Shown: positions 53,064 through 60,224 of the stretch, piece after piece
Numbering within the stretch: the stretch's first letter is position 1
How the letters are laid out: each line of letters opens with the position of its first letter
Assembly (NCBI RefSeq): GCF_009193265.1
Contig: NZ_VZZZ01000008.1
Coordinates: forward strand, 62,001-126,000
Direction of reading: 5' to 3'
Length of the DNA: 64,000 nt
Source: Marinobacter changyiensis
GTDB lineage: Bacteria; Pseudomonadota; Gammaproteobacteria; Pseudomonadales; Oleiphilaceae
The notes under the pieces: generated by a model
What the model was told of the DNA's origin: nothing
The model's database searches: none
What the model saw: the letters and a program-made list of their open reading frames with translations, nothing else
Program-made: the position numbers and the translations under genes

Positions 53064-55481
53064 TCAACGGTTGTCGATCACTTGCAAATGCGCAACGCCG
53101 GATTTCTGCGCCAGAATTCTTGGCCCCGGCATACTGAAATACTCACCCTGAGAAAAATCGATACCTAGCTCGAGCACTTTTGCCTGCACCGCTTCGCTGT
53201 GTACAAATTCCGCTACCGTCCGAATGCCAAGGCTTTTGGCGAACTGGACAATGCCGTTGGTGACCACGAAGGCGGTTTCATCCTGATCCAGATTCCGGAC
53301 CAGGCTGCCATCAATCTTGATGATATCGATGTTAAGACGCAGTAGTTGCTCGAAGTTGGAATAGCCGGTGCCAAAGTCGTCTATGGCGATCTGGCACCCG
53401 AAGGGTTTAACCTGCTCAATGAAATGCAGCGCTTCGTTGTAGTTCTCGATGCCATCGGATTCAAGGATTTCAAAGATCAACCGCTTGCCGATGTTGCTTG
53501 CCCGGAGATGGCCGAGAATCAGTTCGAGAATCTCCGGTTCCACAAGGTCGGCATAGGACATGTTGATTGAAAATTCATAAGGCTGGTGTCTGAACTCCGC
53601 CAGGGATTTATCGATCATGATCCGGGTGATCTCCCGGTCCAGGCGAAGCTTGTTGACGATGCCGAGAAACTGTCCGGCGGCGATGACGCCATGCTCTTCA
53701 TCGATCATTCTTACAAGGCACTCGTATTTGCTGATACGCCGCTGCCGGTTATCGTAAATGGGCTGGAAGTGGGGGATGACCCGGCCCTGCGCCAGGGCGT
53801 CCTTGAGTCGCTGTGCCCAGTAGAGATTTTGCTCGTAGTGCTTTTCAATCTGCTCCTGGGAGTCATAAATCAGGTAATTGCGCCTTTGCTCCCGGGCAAG
53901 CCGCAACGCAATTGCCGCCTGGCTCAGCAACTGATCCCGGGACGCAGCGCTCTGTTCAAGGGGCCGGAAGGCGATGCCAGTAGTGGCGTCCACACTGAGT
54001 ACCTGTTGCTGCCAGGAAATCCGCTGGTGGTGCAGGAAATCGCTGAGCTTGTTGGCCAGTTGCCTGAGCTTGGCTTCCGCTATGACCGGTCCCAGCAGGG
54101 CAAATTCATCCCCGGTCAAGCGATACACTCGGGCCCGCTCATCCTTGATGTGATTTTTTACGAACAACTGGAGTTGTTCTGAAAGAGTGAGCAGGACCTG
54201 GTCGCCGCACGCAGTGCCAAACAGGCTGTTGATCTCCTGAAAACGGTCGAGGTTGACGATAATCAGGCAGGCTTCACTGCGCACAGCAAGGTCTTTCAAT
54301 AGCCGGGCCCGATTGGGCAAGCCCGTGAGTGGGTCGGTGTATGATGCTTGCAGTTCCCGAATCAGCTGAACGATTCGATACAACAGGTAAATGCTCAATA
54401 TCAACAGTACCGAGCCGGTAGTGACCAGTATCCGGTAATTGATATCGCGCATGGGGACGAGCACCCGATCAATCTCATCCCGCGGAACTCCGGCGCCGTA
54501 GACCATGCCAGCCGGAGTCGCCGCGTAGTAGAGCTCATAGACCCGGCCACTGATCTCGATTGCTCGGGTTTGCAGCCGTTCCGGTTGTACCGTCGACGGA
54601 GTGATCAGGCCCGGGCCATCGGGTAGCCTTGCGGAGAGTTGCAGGGCCAGAATGGCATCAATAAGCTTTTGTTCAAGAAAAGTGTCGTTGTCCAGACTGA
54701 GGCTCGACAGATTGCGATTGTTGCGGTCATTGAGGAACGAGAAGCTGTTTTCGGTGACCTCAACACGACTCACCAAATCAATGATCTGATCCGATGCCCA
54801 ACCTGTTGTGGCCATGCCAATCAGTTCCTTGTCCGCATTGAACATCGGGCTTGCCAGCGTCAGTACCGCGCGTTTGGTGGCAAAATCAAAATAAACCGCA
54901 GACCAGTAAACCTGGCCGGGAACATGTTGGTCGAGGGACCAGCTTTCGTCCAGTGTACGTTCGAACCAGCGAGCGGAGCGGTAACCGCCGGAATTTCTGA
55001 TCAGGGTGGGTTCCGATTCGGCGTCGCTTTTGGTGAAGTGGGCAGAGTAGCTTTGATTGGTGCCAGCCAGGATCTCGGGTTCAAACCAGATACCGGCACC
55101 GGATGCTCCGTCAAACTCGCTCAAGTGGTCTTTAAGGGACGTTTCCAGTTGCGCTCTTAAAGCATTGGTATTCGAAGTGTCATTCCGGCGCTCCCGGGCC
55201 AGGCGATAAAAGGTTTCACCGATGATGGCCAGGGAAGAGGTGTGGCGCTGAAGCGCGATCTGACGGGCATCGATGCGAGCAACACTGGCGAAGAAGACAT
55301 CCCTTATCTGATCACGTCGCAAGTCGGACATGGCCTGCTGGGAGTAGTTGAGATTGAGGTGAGAAAGCAGCAACATGCCGGTGAAAAAAAGGCCGATCAG
55401 AAATGCCAGCAACCCCATAAGGGGTTGCATGGAGGTGTGGGCTTTCCAGGACCGGGAGCGCTGGCGTAACCATGACTGCAT
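53064..55481 (-). CDS. Membrane GGDEF-EAL cyclic-di-GMP protein with periplasmic sensor
   Basis: An 805-residue inner membrane protein. TM1 is about 20-40, a periplasmic Cache-like sensor about 45-345, and TM2 about 350-375. A GGDEF domain (about 380-540) has TGDEF at 456-460 in place of GGDEF, so cyclase activity is doubtful. The EAL domain (about 555-800) has ECL at 587-589 instead of EAL, but retains the Asn in SINMSYADL, Glu in FEILESDG, DDFGTGYS from 701 and Lys in IKIDGS. The phosphodiesterase may work or merely bind. The ATG at 55481 gives a sensible N-terminus; the long upstream open frame overlaps the next gene. Confidence 0.88.
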   Translation of the reverse strand: MQSWLRQRSRSWKAHTSMQPLMGLLAFLIGLFFTGMLLLSHLNLNYSQQAMSDLRRDQIRDVFFASVARIDARQIALQRHTSSLAIIGETFYRLARERRNDTSNTNALRAQLETSLKDHLSEFDGASGAGIWFEPEILAGTNQSYSAHFTKSDAESEPTLIRNSGGYRSARWFERTLDESWSLDQHVPGQVYWSAVYFDFATKRAVLTLASPMFNADKELIGMATTGWASDQIIDLVSRVEVTENSFSFLNDRNNRNLSSLSLDNDTFLEQKLIDAILALQLSARLPDGPGLITPSTVQPERLQTRAIEISGRVYELYYAATPAGMVYGAGVPRDEIDRVLVPMRDINYRILVTTGSVLLILSIYLLYRIVQLIRELQASYTDPLTGLPNRARLLKDLAVRSEACLIIVNLDRFQEINSLFGTACGDQVLLTLSEQLQLFVKNHIKDERARVYRLTGDEFALLGPVIAEAKLRQLANKLSDFLHHQRISWQQQVLSVDATTGIAFRPLEQSAASRDQLLSQAAIALRLAREQRRNYLIYDSQEQIEKHYEQNLYWAQRLKDALAQGRVIPHFQPIYDNRQRRISKYECLVRMIDEEHGVIAAGQFLGIVNKLRLDREITRIMIDKSLAEFRHQPYEFSINMSYADLVEPEILELILGHLRASNIGKRLIFEILESDGIENYNEALHFIEQVKPFGCQIAIDDFGTGYSNFEQLLRLNIDIIKIDGSLVRNLDQDETAFVVTNGIVQFAKSLGIRTVAEFVHSEAVQAKVLELGIDFSQGEYFSMPGPRILAQKSGVAHLQVIDNR

Positions 55482-55506
55482 GGACAGGTAACCTCTCCTT
55501 TCCGGG

Positions 55507-56364
55507 TTAGTGAACAGCCTTTCCATCAGAAAGCCCATCCGGGTCTTCAAGGGCGGCCTTTGCCTCTGCATGTCCCTGCTCAGCAGATATGGCATACCAG
55601 TAATGTGCTTGTTTTCTGTCTTGCTCGACGCCGCTGCCTGCCTTGTACATTTGGCCCAGCAGATAGGAGGCGACCCCGGACTTCGGGGCTGCACGAAGCG
55701 CCCAGTGATGGGCCGTGGCGTAATCTCTCAATGAATAAGCCATCAGCGCCATATTGGTTTGCGCCTGCACGTCACCCGCCTCCGCCGGTTGCCGGCAGGC
55801 TTTCGAAGCGCCGCTGAAGTTGCGGATGGTGGTGAGCAGATAACAGTCACTGAGCTGCTGGGACGGAGGGAGCTCGGACACTTCACCAGCTGCTGCGCCA
55901 CCAGACGTCGACGTTGCGGAATCTGTTGCGCTGGCTTGGGCCGGTAATTGATCAAGCCGCTGAGCGTAAGCGTTTACCTCCTGCGGGCAGGAGAAAAGAT
56001 AACCAACACGATAAAGGTCGGAGGCCTCCTGAGAGATTGGTTTTGACGCGTATTGATTGGCGATCACAGAGCACCGCCTGTCCCGTTCCTGGCGCACCGT
56101 TGCCAACACATCAGACCGAGATTTATCACCCTCATAACGAATGAGGTAGCGCGTCAGGGGATCAATGTAGGGTTGTTCGAAGAGGAGGTCCAGCTCCGAG
56201 CTGTGATCATTCTGAGGTGCTGGCGTTGGCTGTCCTGTGCCGTTGAATGCTGCCCCGGCTCTGCCCCATAACTCATTGGACGCTTCAAGAAATCTTTCCC
56301 GTTGCAGGCTTTCACAGCCTGAAAGCAATGTGGCCACAATCAGAACAACACGTAACTGATACAT
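55507..56364 (-). CDS. Sel1-repeat lipoprotein
   Basis: A 285-residue protein with a lipobox (LLSGC, Cys17), so it should be membrane anchored after lipidation. The C-terminal part has TPR/Sel1-like repeats (AEAGDVQAQTNMALMAYSL, SYLLGQMYKAGSGVEQDRKQAHYW, SAEQGHAEAKAAL). Sel1 repeats bind partner proteins. Only 25 bp separate it from the GGDEF-EAL gene on the same strand, so they probably form a two-gene unit, and the lipoprotein may assist the periplasmic sensor. Confidence 0.83.
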   Translation of the reverse strand: MYQLRVVLIVATLLSGCESLQRERFLEASNELWGRAGAAFNGTGQPTPAPQNDHSSELDLLFEQPYIDPLTRYLIRYEGDKSRSDVLATVRQERDRRCSVIANQYASKPISQEASDLYRVGYLFSCPQEVNAYAQRLDQLPAQASATDSATSTSGGAAAGEVSELPPSQQLSDCYLLTTIRNFSGASKACRQPAEAGDVQAQTNMALMAYSLRDYATAHHWALRAAPKSGVASYLLGQMYKAGSGVEQDRKQAHYWYAISAEQGHAEAKAALEDPDGLSDGKAVH

Positions 56365-56579
56365 CGGGCGTCACCAAAAAAGCTAAATTCGGTAGTCAGC
56401 CAGTTTCCCACAGGACCTGTGAAAAATCCGCAATCTTTATACACATACAACCGTTCACGTCGGGCAGCACTGAGCTCGGCGGACCTAAGCCGACGCTCTA
56501 CTGGCGCCCGGGAGTACGTACCACCTCAAAGACCGGCGAACCCAAAGCCGACAGTGGCCAGAGTTCAACCGAATGCCAG

Positions 56580-56819
56580 TCAGTCGCTTGACAGAATCGT
56601 CAGTAGCTTCTGGGTATGCTCTGCTGTCTCGCTGCCGAGCGGAGTCAGATATCCACCGTCAACCTGCGTGATCAAGCCTTTTTTGAAGAGCCGCTCTGCC
56701 GCAGTGACCGATTCCGGTGCTGCGGAGTGCCGGTGAACTTTTATGCCCTCCTGAGCGGAGGTAAGGTTGAACAGCGTGAGCAGATTGAGTTCTTCAATTT
56801 GGTCAGGGGAGAAGGGCAT
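56580..56819 (-). CDS. TIGR02647 family protein
   Basis: A 79-residue soluble protein matching the TIGR02647 family: starts MPFSPDQIEELNLLTLFNL, has ESVTAAERLFKKGLITQVDGG and ends LLTILSSD. The pattern suggests a small winged-helix-like fold, but function is unknown. ATG 56819 is the family start; the open frame runs 22 codons further upstream. A copy of the 36-bp repeat lies 58 bp upstream. Confidence 0.78.
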   Translation of the reverse strand: MPFSPDQIEELNLLTLFNLTSAQEGIKVHRHSAAPESVTAAERLFKKGLITQVDGGYLTPLGSETAEHTQKLLTILSSD

Positions 56820-56876
56820 GGCGTTTCCTTGAATTGTTGTTGGGAACCACCCCCTATTTGTATACGAATTTTCGCC

Positions 56877-56912
56877 ATTCGACAAAGTCGAATTGTCATT
56901 TCAGAGTGTCAT
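56877..56912. repeat. 36-bp repeat copy 1 with TTCGAC/GTCGAA palindrome
   Basis: Begins with the palindrome TTCGAC-AAA-GTCGAA and continues with GTC, TTTCAG and GTCAT at fixed spacing. It matches copy 2 (58009-58044) at 30 of 36 positions in the same orientation. The rest of 56820-57181 shows no gene. Confidence 0.8.
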
Positions 56913-57124
56913 TGGTCCTGGCAGCAAAAACTGGCCACGGTTTGATGCCTGATAATGGCCCGGACATTCATGGATTTGAGAGCTGAATCAATGCTTGGCA
57001 TGGCGACATTTTTCTGCGAACTGTTGGCTCTGCTTCTGCCTTTAAAGAGCGAGTCAAATTGTAGATTGGCATGGGTGGTTCAGTGATTGGGGCAGGTCAA
57101 TGTTGCGGGTTTCGAGTACCCAAT

Positions 57125-57150
57125 AAAAAACCCCTCAAAGAAGGGCTTTT
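57125..57150 (-). terminator. Possible terminator of the PEP-CTERM gene
   Basis: ACCCCT and AGGGCTTTT face each other with A-rich and T-rich flanks. The stem is short and has a mismatch, so confidence is modest. It lies 32 bp past the PEP-CTERM stop. Confidence 0.45.
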
Positions 57151-57181
57151 AGAAGCGTAAAATTTTCTGACAGAGTGCGAG

Positions 57182-57784
57182 CTATCTGTTCGCCTTCCTT
57201 TTCCGGGAATAGACTAAGCCCATCAGTCCCAGGCCAAGAAGTCCCAGCGTGCTTGGCTCTGGAACTTCTACCGGGGTATTGTCACCCCAGATCGAGATGT
57301 GGGAAATGGACCCCTGCGTATTTGCCCAGAAGTTGCTGAACTCAAGGTCTTCCTTCCCGTCCCACTCCAGCTCACTTCCAAAACTCAGATCGAAGAAGTA
57401 ATACCGGGGGTCGTTATTTCCGTCCTTCACTGCTACGTAGCATTCACCGCAAACGATAAAAGGGGTTCCCTCCAGCCACGACAACGTTCCTCCTGTAGCA
57501 TCAAGGGCCCAGGTCATTTCATACGAGCCAGTAAAGCCACCTTCTTCCAGGCCACCGTCAAATTCAGCTTTGTAGAGCAATCCGTCGTCGTTGTTGGCGA
57601 AGGACGTTCCGAACAAGTCGTTGATACAACCGGGTTCACAATTGCCGGGCCCGTACGAGCCTGCTCCATCATTGCCATCATAATCCGCATTGCCAGGTTG
57701 CAACAGCAAGGCATGTGACGCCGCTGAGGCCATCATAAGAGCAGTAGCAACAAAAACTGTTTTCAGTACCTTGCTGAGTTCCAT
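57182..57784 (-). CDS. PEP-CTERM sorting domain protein
   Basis: A 200-residue exported protein. A Sec signal peptide (VLKTVFVATALMMASAASHA) precedes the mature part. The C-terminus is the PEP-CTERM sorting signal: VPEPSTLGLLGLGLMGL, then Arg/Lys-rich SRKRKANR. Exosortase recognises and removes this tail, so the protein is exported and processed at the surface, usually in exopolysaccharide-producing bacteria. The body has four cysteines (NCEPGC, VCGEC), probably two disulfides, and an acidic beta-rich region. No exosortase is in the window. It has a sigma-54 promoter upstream and lies between two copies of a 36-bp repeat. Confidence 0.9.
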   Translation of the reverse strand: MELSKVLKTVFVATALMMASAASHALLLQPGNADYDGNDGAGSYGPGNCEPGCINDLFGTSFANNDDGLLYKAEFDGGLEEGGFTGSYEMTWALDATGGTLSWLEGTPFIVCGECYVAVKDGNNDPRYYFFDLSFGSELEWDGKEDLEFSNFWANTQGSISHISIWGDNTPVEVPEPSTLGLLGLGLMGLVYSRKRKANR

Positions 57785-57882
57785 AGTGTGTAATCTCCAT
57801 CCTGTGCAGCCGAGCGATGAGCCCCCAAAGTTCTGGCGCTGAGACTGGTGTTGGCTGTTACCTCCAAGTCGTCTAAGAATTT

Positions 57883-57898
57883 TGCAATTACTGTTCCA
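57883..57898 (-). promoter_or_regulatory. Sigma-54 promoter of the PEP-CTERM gene
   Basis: The minus strand reads TGGAAC, five bases, TTGCA. GG and GC are exactly 10 bp apart, and only one base of TGGCAC-N5-TTGCA differs. It lies about 100 bp upstream of the ATG. PEP-CTERM genes in other bacteria are known to depend on sigma-54 with the PrsK/PrsR pair. Confidence 0.7.
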
Positions 57899-58008
57899 GC
57901 AATAAAAAAAGCTTTTAAATCAATAACCAGATAACGTGTATCATTTTAATGTGTAAGTTAATTGGACGTACGGCAGTTCGATTGCGGAAGTTGTGACGAA
58001 TTGTCGGT

Positions 58009-58044
58009 ATTCGACAAAGTCGAAAGGTCGTTTCAGGCGGTCAT
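58009..58044. repeat. 36-bp repeat copy 2 with TTCGAC/GTCGAA palindrome
   Basis: Same element as 56877-56912, in direct orientation 1132 bp away. It is about 110-125 bp upstream of the sigma-54 promoter, the usual distance of an activator site. Confidence 0.8.
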
Positions 58045-58062
58045 GAACGGGGAAAGCAGAAA

Positions 58063-58139
58063 TGGTGGGCCCAGCAAGACTCGAACTTGCGACCAAAGGA
58101 TTATGAGTCCTCTGCTCTAACCAACTGAGCTATAGGCCC
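58063..58139 (-). tRNA. tRNA with CAT anticodon, probably tRNA-Ile2 (lysidine type)
   Basis: A 77-nt cloverleaf including the encoded CCA. The acceptor stem GGGCCTA pairs with TGGGCCC (one G-T), the D-arm is GCTCAGTTGGTTAGAGC, the anticodon loop CTCATAA and the T-loop TTCGAGT. The anticodon CAT is at 58103-58105. C4-G69 and C5-G68 are present, which TilS uses to recognise tRNA-Ile2, and the GGTC variable loop also resembles that tRNA. It would therefore read AUA after lysidine modification, not AUG. Automatic tools usually label such genes tRNA-Met. Confidence 0.93.
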
Positions 58140-58218
58140 TGAAAGCAAAAATTTCACTGCGGGGATGGGCAGCGGGCGCCATTATACCCATGAGGGTAGG
58201 CGCCCGCCACTGGTGTTG

Positions 58219-60051
58219 TTAACCCTGATCGTCAATGAAGCCGCGCAGGTGGTCGGAACGTGACGGATGGCGCAGTTTGCGCAAGGCCTTGGCTTCGATC
58301 TGGCGGATGCGCTCACGGGTTACATCGAACTGTTTGCCGACTTCTTCCAGAGTGTGGTCGGTGTTCATTTCTATACCGAACCGCATGCGCAACACCTTGG
58401 ATTCGCGGGCCGTCAGACCTGCCAGCACGGAGCGGGTGGCTTCGCGAAGGCCTTCTGCGGTTGCCGAATCCACCGGCGACAGCGCCTGGATGTCTTCAAT
58501 GAAGTCGCCCAGGTGGCTGTCTTCGTCATCACCGATCGGGGTTTCCATGGAGATCGGCTCTTTGGCGATTTTCAGCACCTTGCGGATCTTGTCTTCCGGC
58601 ATTTCCATGCGTTCGCCGAGCTCTTCCGGTGTTGGCTCTCGGCCCATCTCCTGAAGCATCTGACGGGAGATGCGGTTGAGCTTGTTGATCGTTTCGATCA
58701 TGTGCACCGGAATACGGATGGTGCGCGCCTGGTCCGCGATGGACCGGGTAATGGCCTGACGAATCCACCAGGTAGCGTAAGTGGAGAACTTGTAGCCGCG
58801 GCGGTATTCGAACTTGTCGACGGCCTTCATCAGGCCGATGTTGCCTTCCTGAATCAGATCCAGAAACTGCAGGCCGCGGTTGGTGTACTTCTTCGCGATG
58901 GAAATAACCAGACGCAGGTTGGCCTCAACCATTTCTTTCTTGGCACGGCGGGCCTTGGCTTCGCCGATGGAGACGCGACGGTTGATTTCCTTGATGTCCG
59001 GAATGTCCAGGTCGACTTCGTTCTTGACATTGGCAATACGCTTCTGCATCCGGACAATCTCGTCCAGGCGCTCACTCATGGGCGCAGCATAGGGCTTCTT
59101 GCTCTTGCTGAGCTTGACCGCCCAGTCAAGGTTGGTCTCATTGCCCGGGAAGGATTTGATGAAGTCCTTGCGGGGCATCTTGCACTCGCGCACACAGATA
59201 CGCATCACGGTGCGCTCGTTTTCCCGTACCAGCTCATTGGTGGAGCGGATTACGTTGACCAGTTCATCGAAGGCTTTATTGCCAAGTTTGAACGGTGCAA
59301 AAACCTGGCCCAGCTCATTCAGCGCCTGTTGGGTCGATTTGTGGCTCCGGCCGTGTTTCTCCAGTGCGTTGTTGGCAGCGGCAAGTTTTTCGTTCAGCAA
59401 CTCAAAGCGCAGGCGGGTCTCTTCGGGATCCGGGCCGCTCTCGGTTTCTTCCTCTTCGTCACTGTCGTCATCGCTGTCGTTGTCGCTGGAATCGTCAGTG
59501 CTGGGAGGGACTTCCTCCATGAACGGCTCGGCGTCATCGGGGTCAAGAAAGCCCGTCACGATGTCACTGATACGGCCTTCATTCTCGATGATGCGCTCAT
59601 ATGCCTGAATAACTGTGCCCGCGGTGCCCGGGAAGTGGGCGATGGCGGCCATAACGTCACGGATGCCTTCTTCGATCCGCTTGGCAATAACGATTTCGCC
59701 TTCCCTGGTCAGCAGCTCTACGGTGCCCATTTCACGCATGTACATGCGAACCGGGTCCGTGGTGCGGCCAGCATCAGATTCAACCGCTGCCAGCGCAGCA
59801 GCAGCCTCTGCAGCCGCCGCTTCGTCCGCCGTCGAGTCGCCTTCAGCCATCAACAAGGTATCGGCGTCCGGTGCAACCTCGGAGACCTGAATGCCCATGT
59901 CGTTGATCATCCGGATGATGTCTTCAACCTGATCCGGATCGGCTATGTCTTCCGGGAGGTGGTCGTTAACCTCGGCGTAAGTCAGGTAACCTTGTTCTTT
60001 GCCTCGGGCAATGAGGTCTTTCAAACGTGATTTCTGCGAATTGCCTGACAT
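58219..60051 (-). CDS. rpoD: RNA polymerase sigma-70 (RpoD)
   Basis: A 610-residue primary sigma factor. Region 1.1 is N-terminal (LIARGKEQGYLTYAEVNDHL). Region 1.2 includes DPVRMYMREMG. A long acidic non-conserved insert at about residues 180-210 contains DSSDNDSDDDSDEEEETES. Region 2 has YKFSTYATWWIRQAITRSIA, region 3 ETINKLNRISRQMLQEMG, and region 4 the HTH TLEEVGKQFDVTRERIRQIE. Length and insert match gammaproteobacterial sigma-70. ATG 60051 follows AGGG at 5 bp; an in-frame GTG 2 codons earlier is less well placed. It is the last gene of the rpsU-dnaG-rpoD cluster. Confidence 0.97.
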   Translation of the reverse strand: MSGNSQKSRLKDLIARGKEQGYLTYAEVNDHLPEDIADPDQVEDIIRMINDMGIQVSEVAPDADTLLMAEGDSTADEAAAAEAAAALAAVESDAGRTTDPVRMYMREMGTVELLTREGEIVIAKRIEEGIRDVMAAIAHFPGTAGTVIQAYERIIENEGRISDIVTGFLDPDDAEPFMEEVPPSTDDSSDNDSDDDSDEEEETESGPDPEETRLRFELLNEKLAAANNALEKHGRSHKSTQQALNELGQVFAPFKLGNKAFDELVNVIRSTNELVRENERTVMRICVRECKMPRKDFIKSFPGNETNLDWAVKLSKSKKPYAAPMSERLDEIVRMQKRIANVKNEVDLDIPDIKEINRRVSIGEAKARRAKKEMVEANLRLVISIAKKYTNRGLQFLDLIQEGNIGLMKAVDKFEYRRGYKFSTYATWWIRQAITRSIADQARTIRIPVHMIETINKLNRISRQMLQEMGREPTPEELGERMEMPEDKIRKVLKIAKEPISMETPIGDDEDSHLGDFIEDIQALSPVDSATAEGLREATRSVLAGLTARESKVLRMRFGIEMNTDHTLEEVGKQFDVTRERIRQIEAKALRKLRHPSRSDHLRGFIDDQG

Positions 60052-60097
60052 AGACACCCTGTAAACTTGCGTGTATGTGGAAAAAAGTTAAACAGCC

Positions 60098-60126
60098 ATT
60101 ATAGCTGTCGCTATTCAGGTCTGCCA
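60098..60126 (-). promoter_or_regulatory. Candidate internal promoter for rpoD
   Basis: TATAAT (60098-60103) is a perfect -10, with a weak -35 (TGGCAG) at 17 bp. A CTTGAAA...CCATCT pair upstream resembles a heat-shock promoter but with long spacing. This is the 173-bp dnaG-rpoD gap. Confidence 0.4.
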
Positions 60127-60224
60127 CCAAGTGATTAGATGGTGTTCAACCTGTTAAGTTTCAAGTGGCCGTTTGAAATAGCCGGGGGTATTCCATGCCC
60201 GGGGGGCTTTTGGCCCTGCTCCTG

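Noticed and set aside
58267..60030. Long open frame on the plus strand antisense to rpoD
   Set aside because: It mirrors a GC-rich conserved gene in the opposite strand; residues show no family pattern and rpoD is certain.
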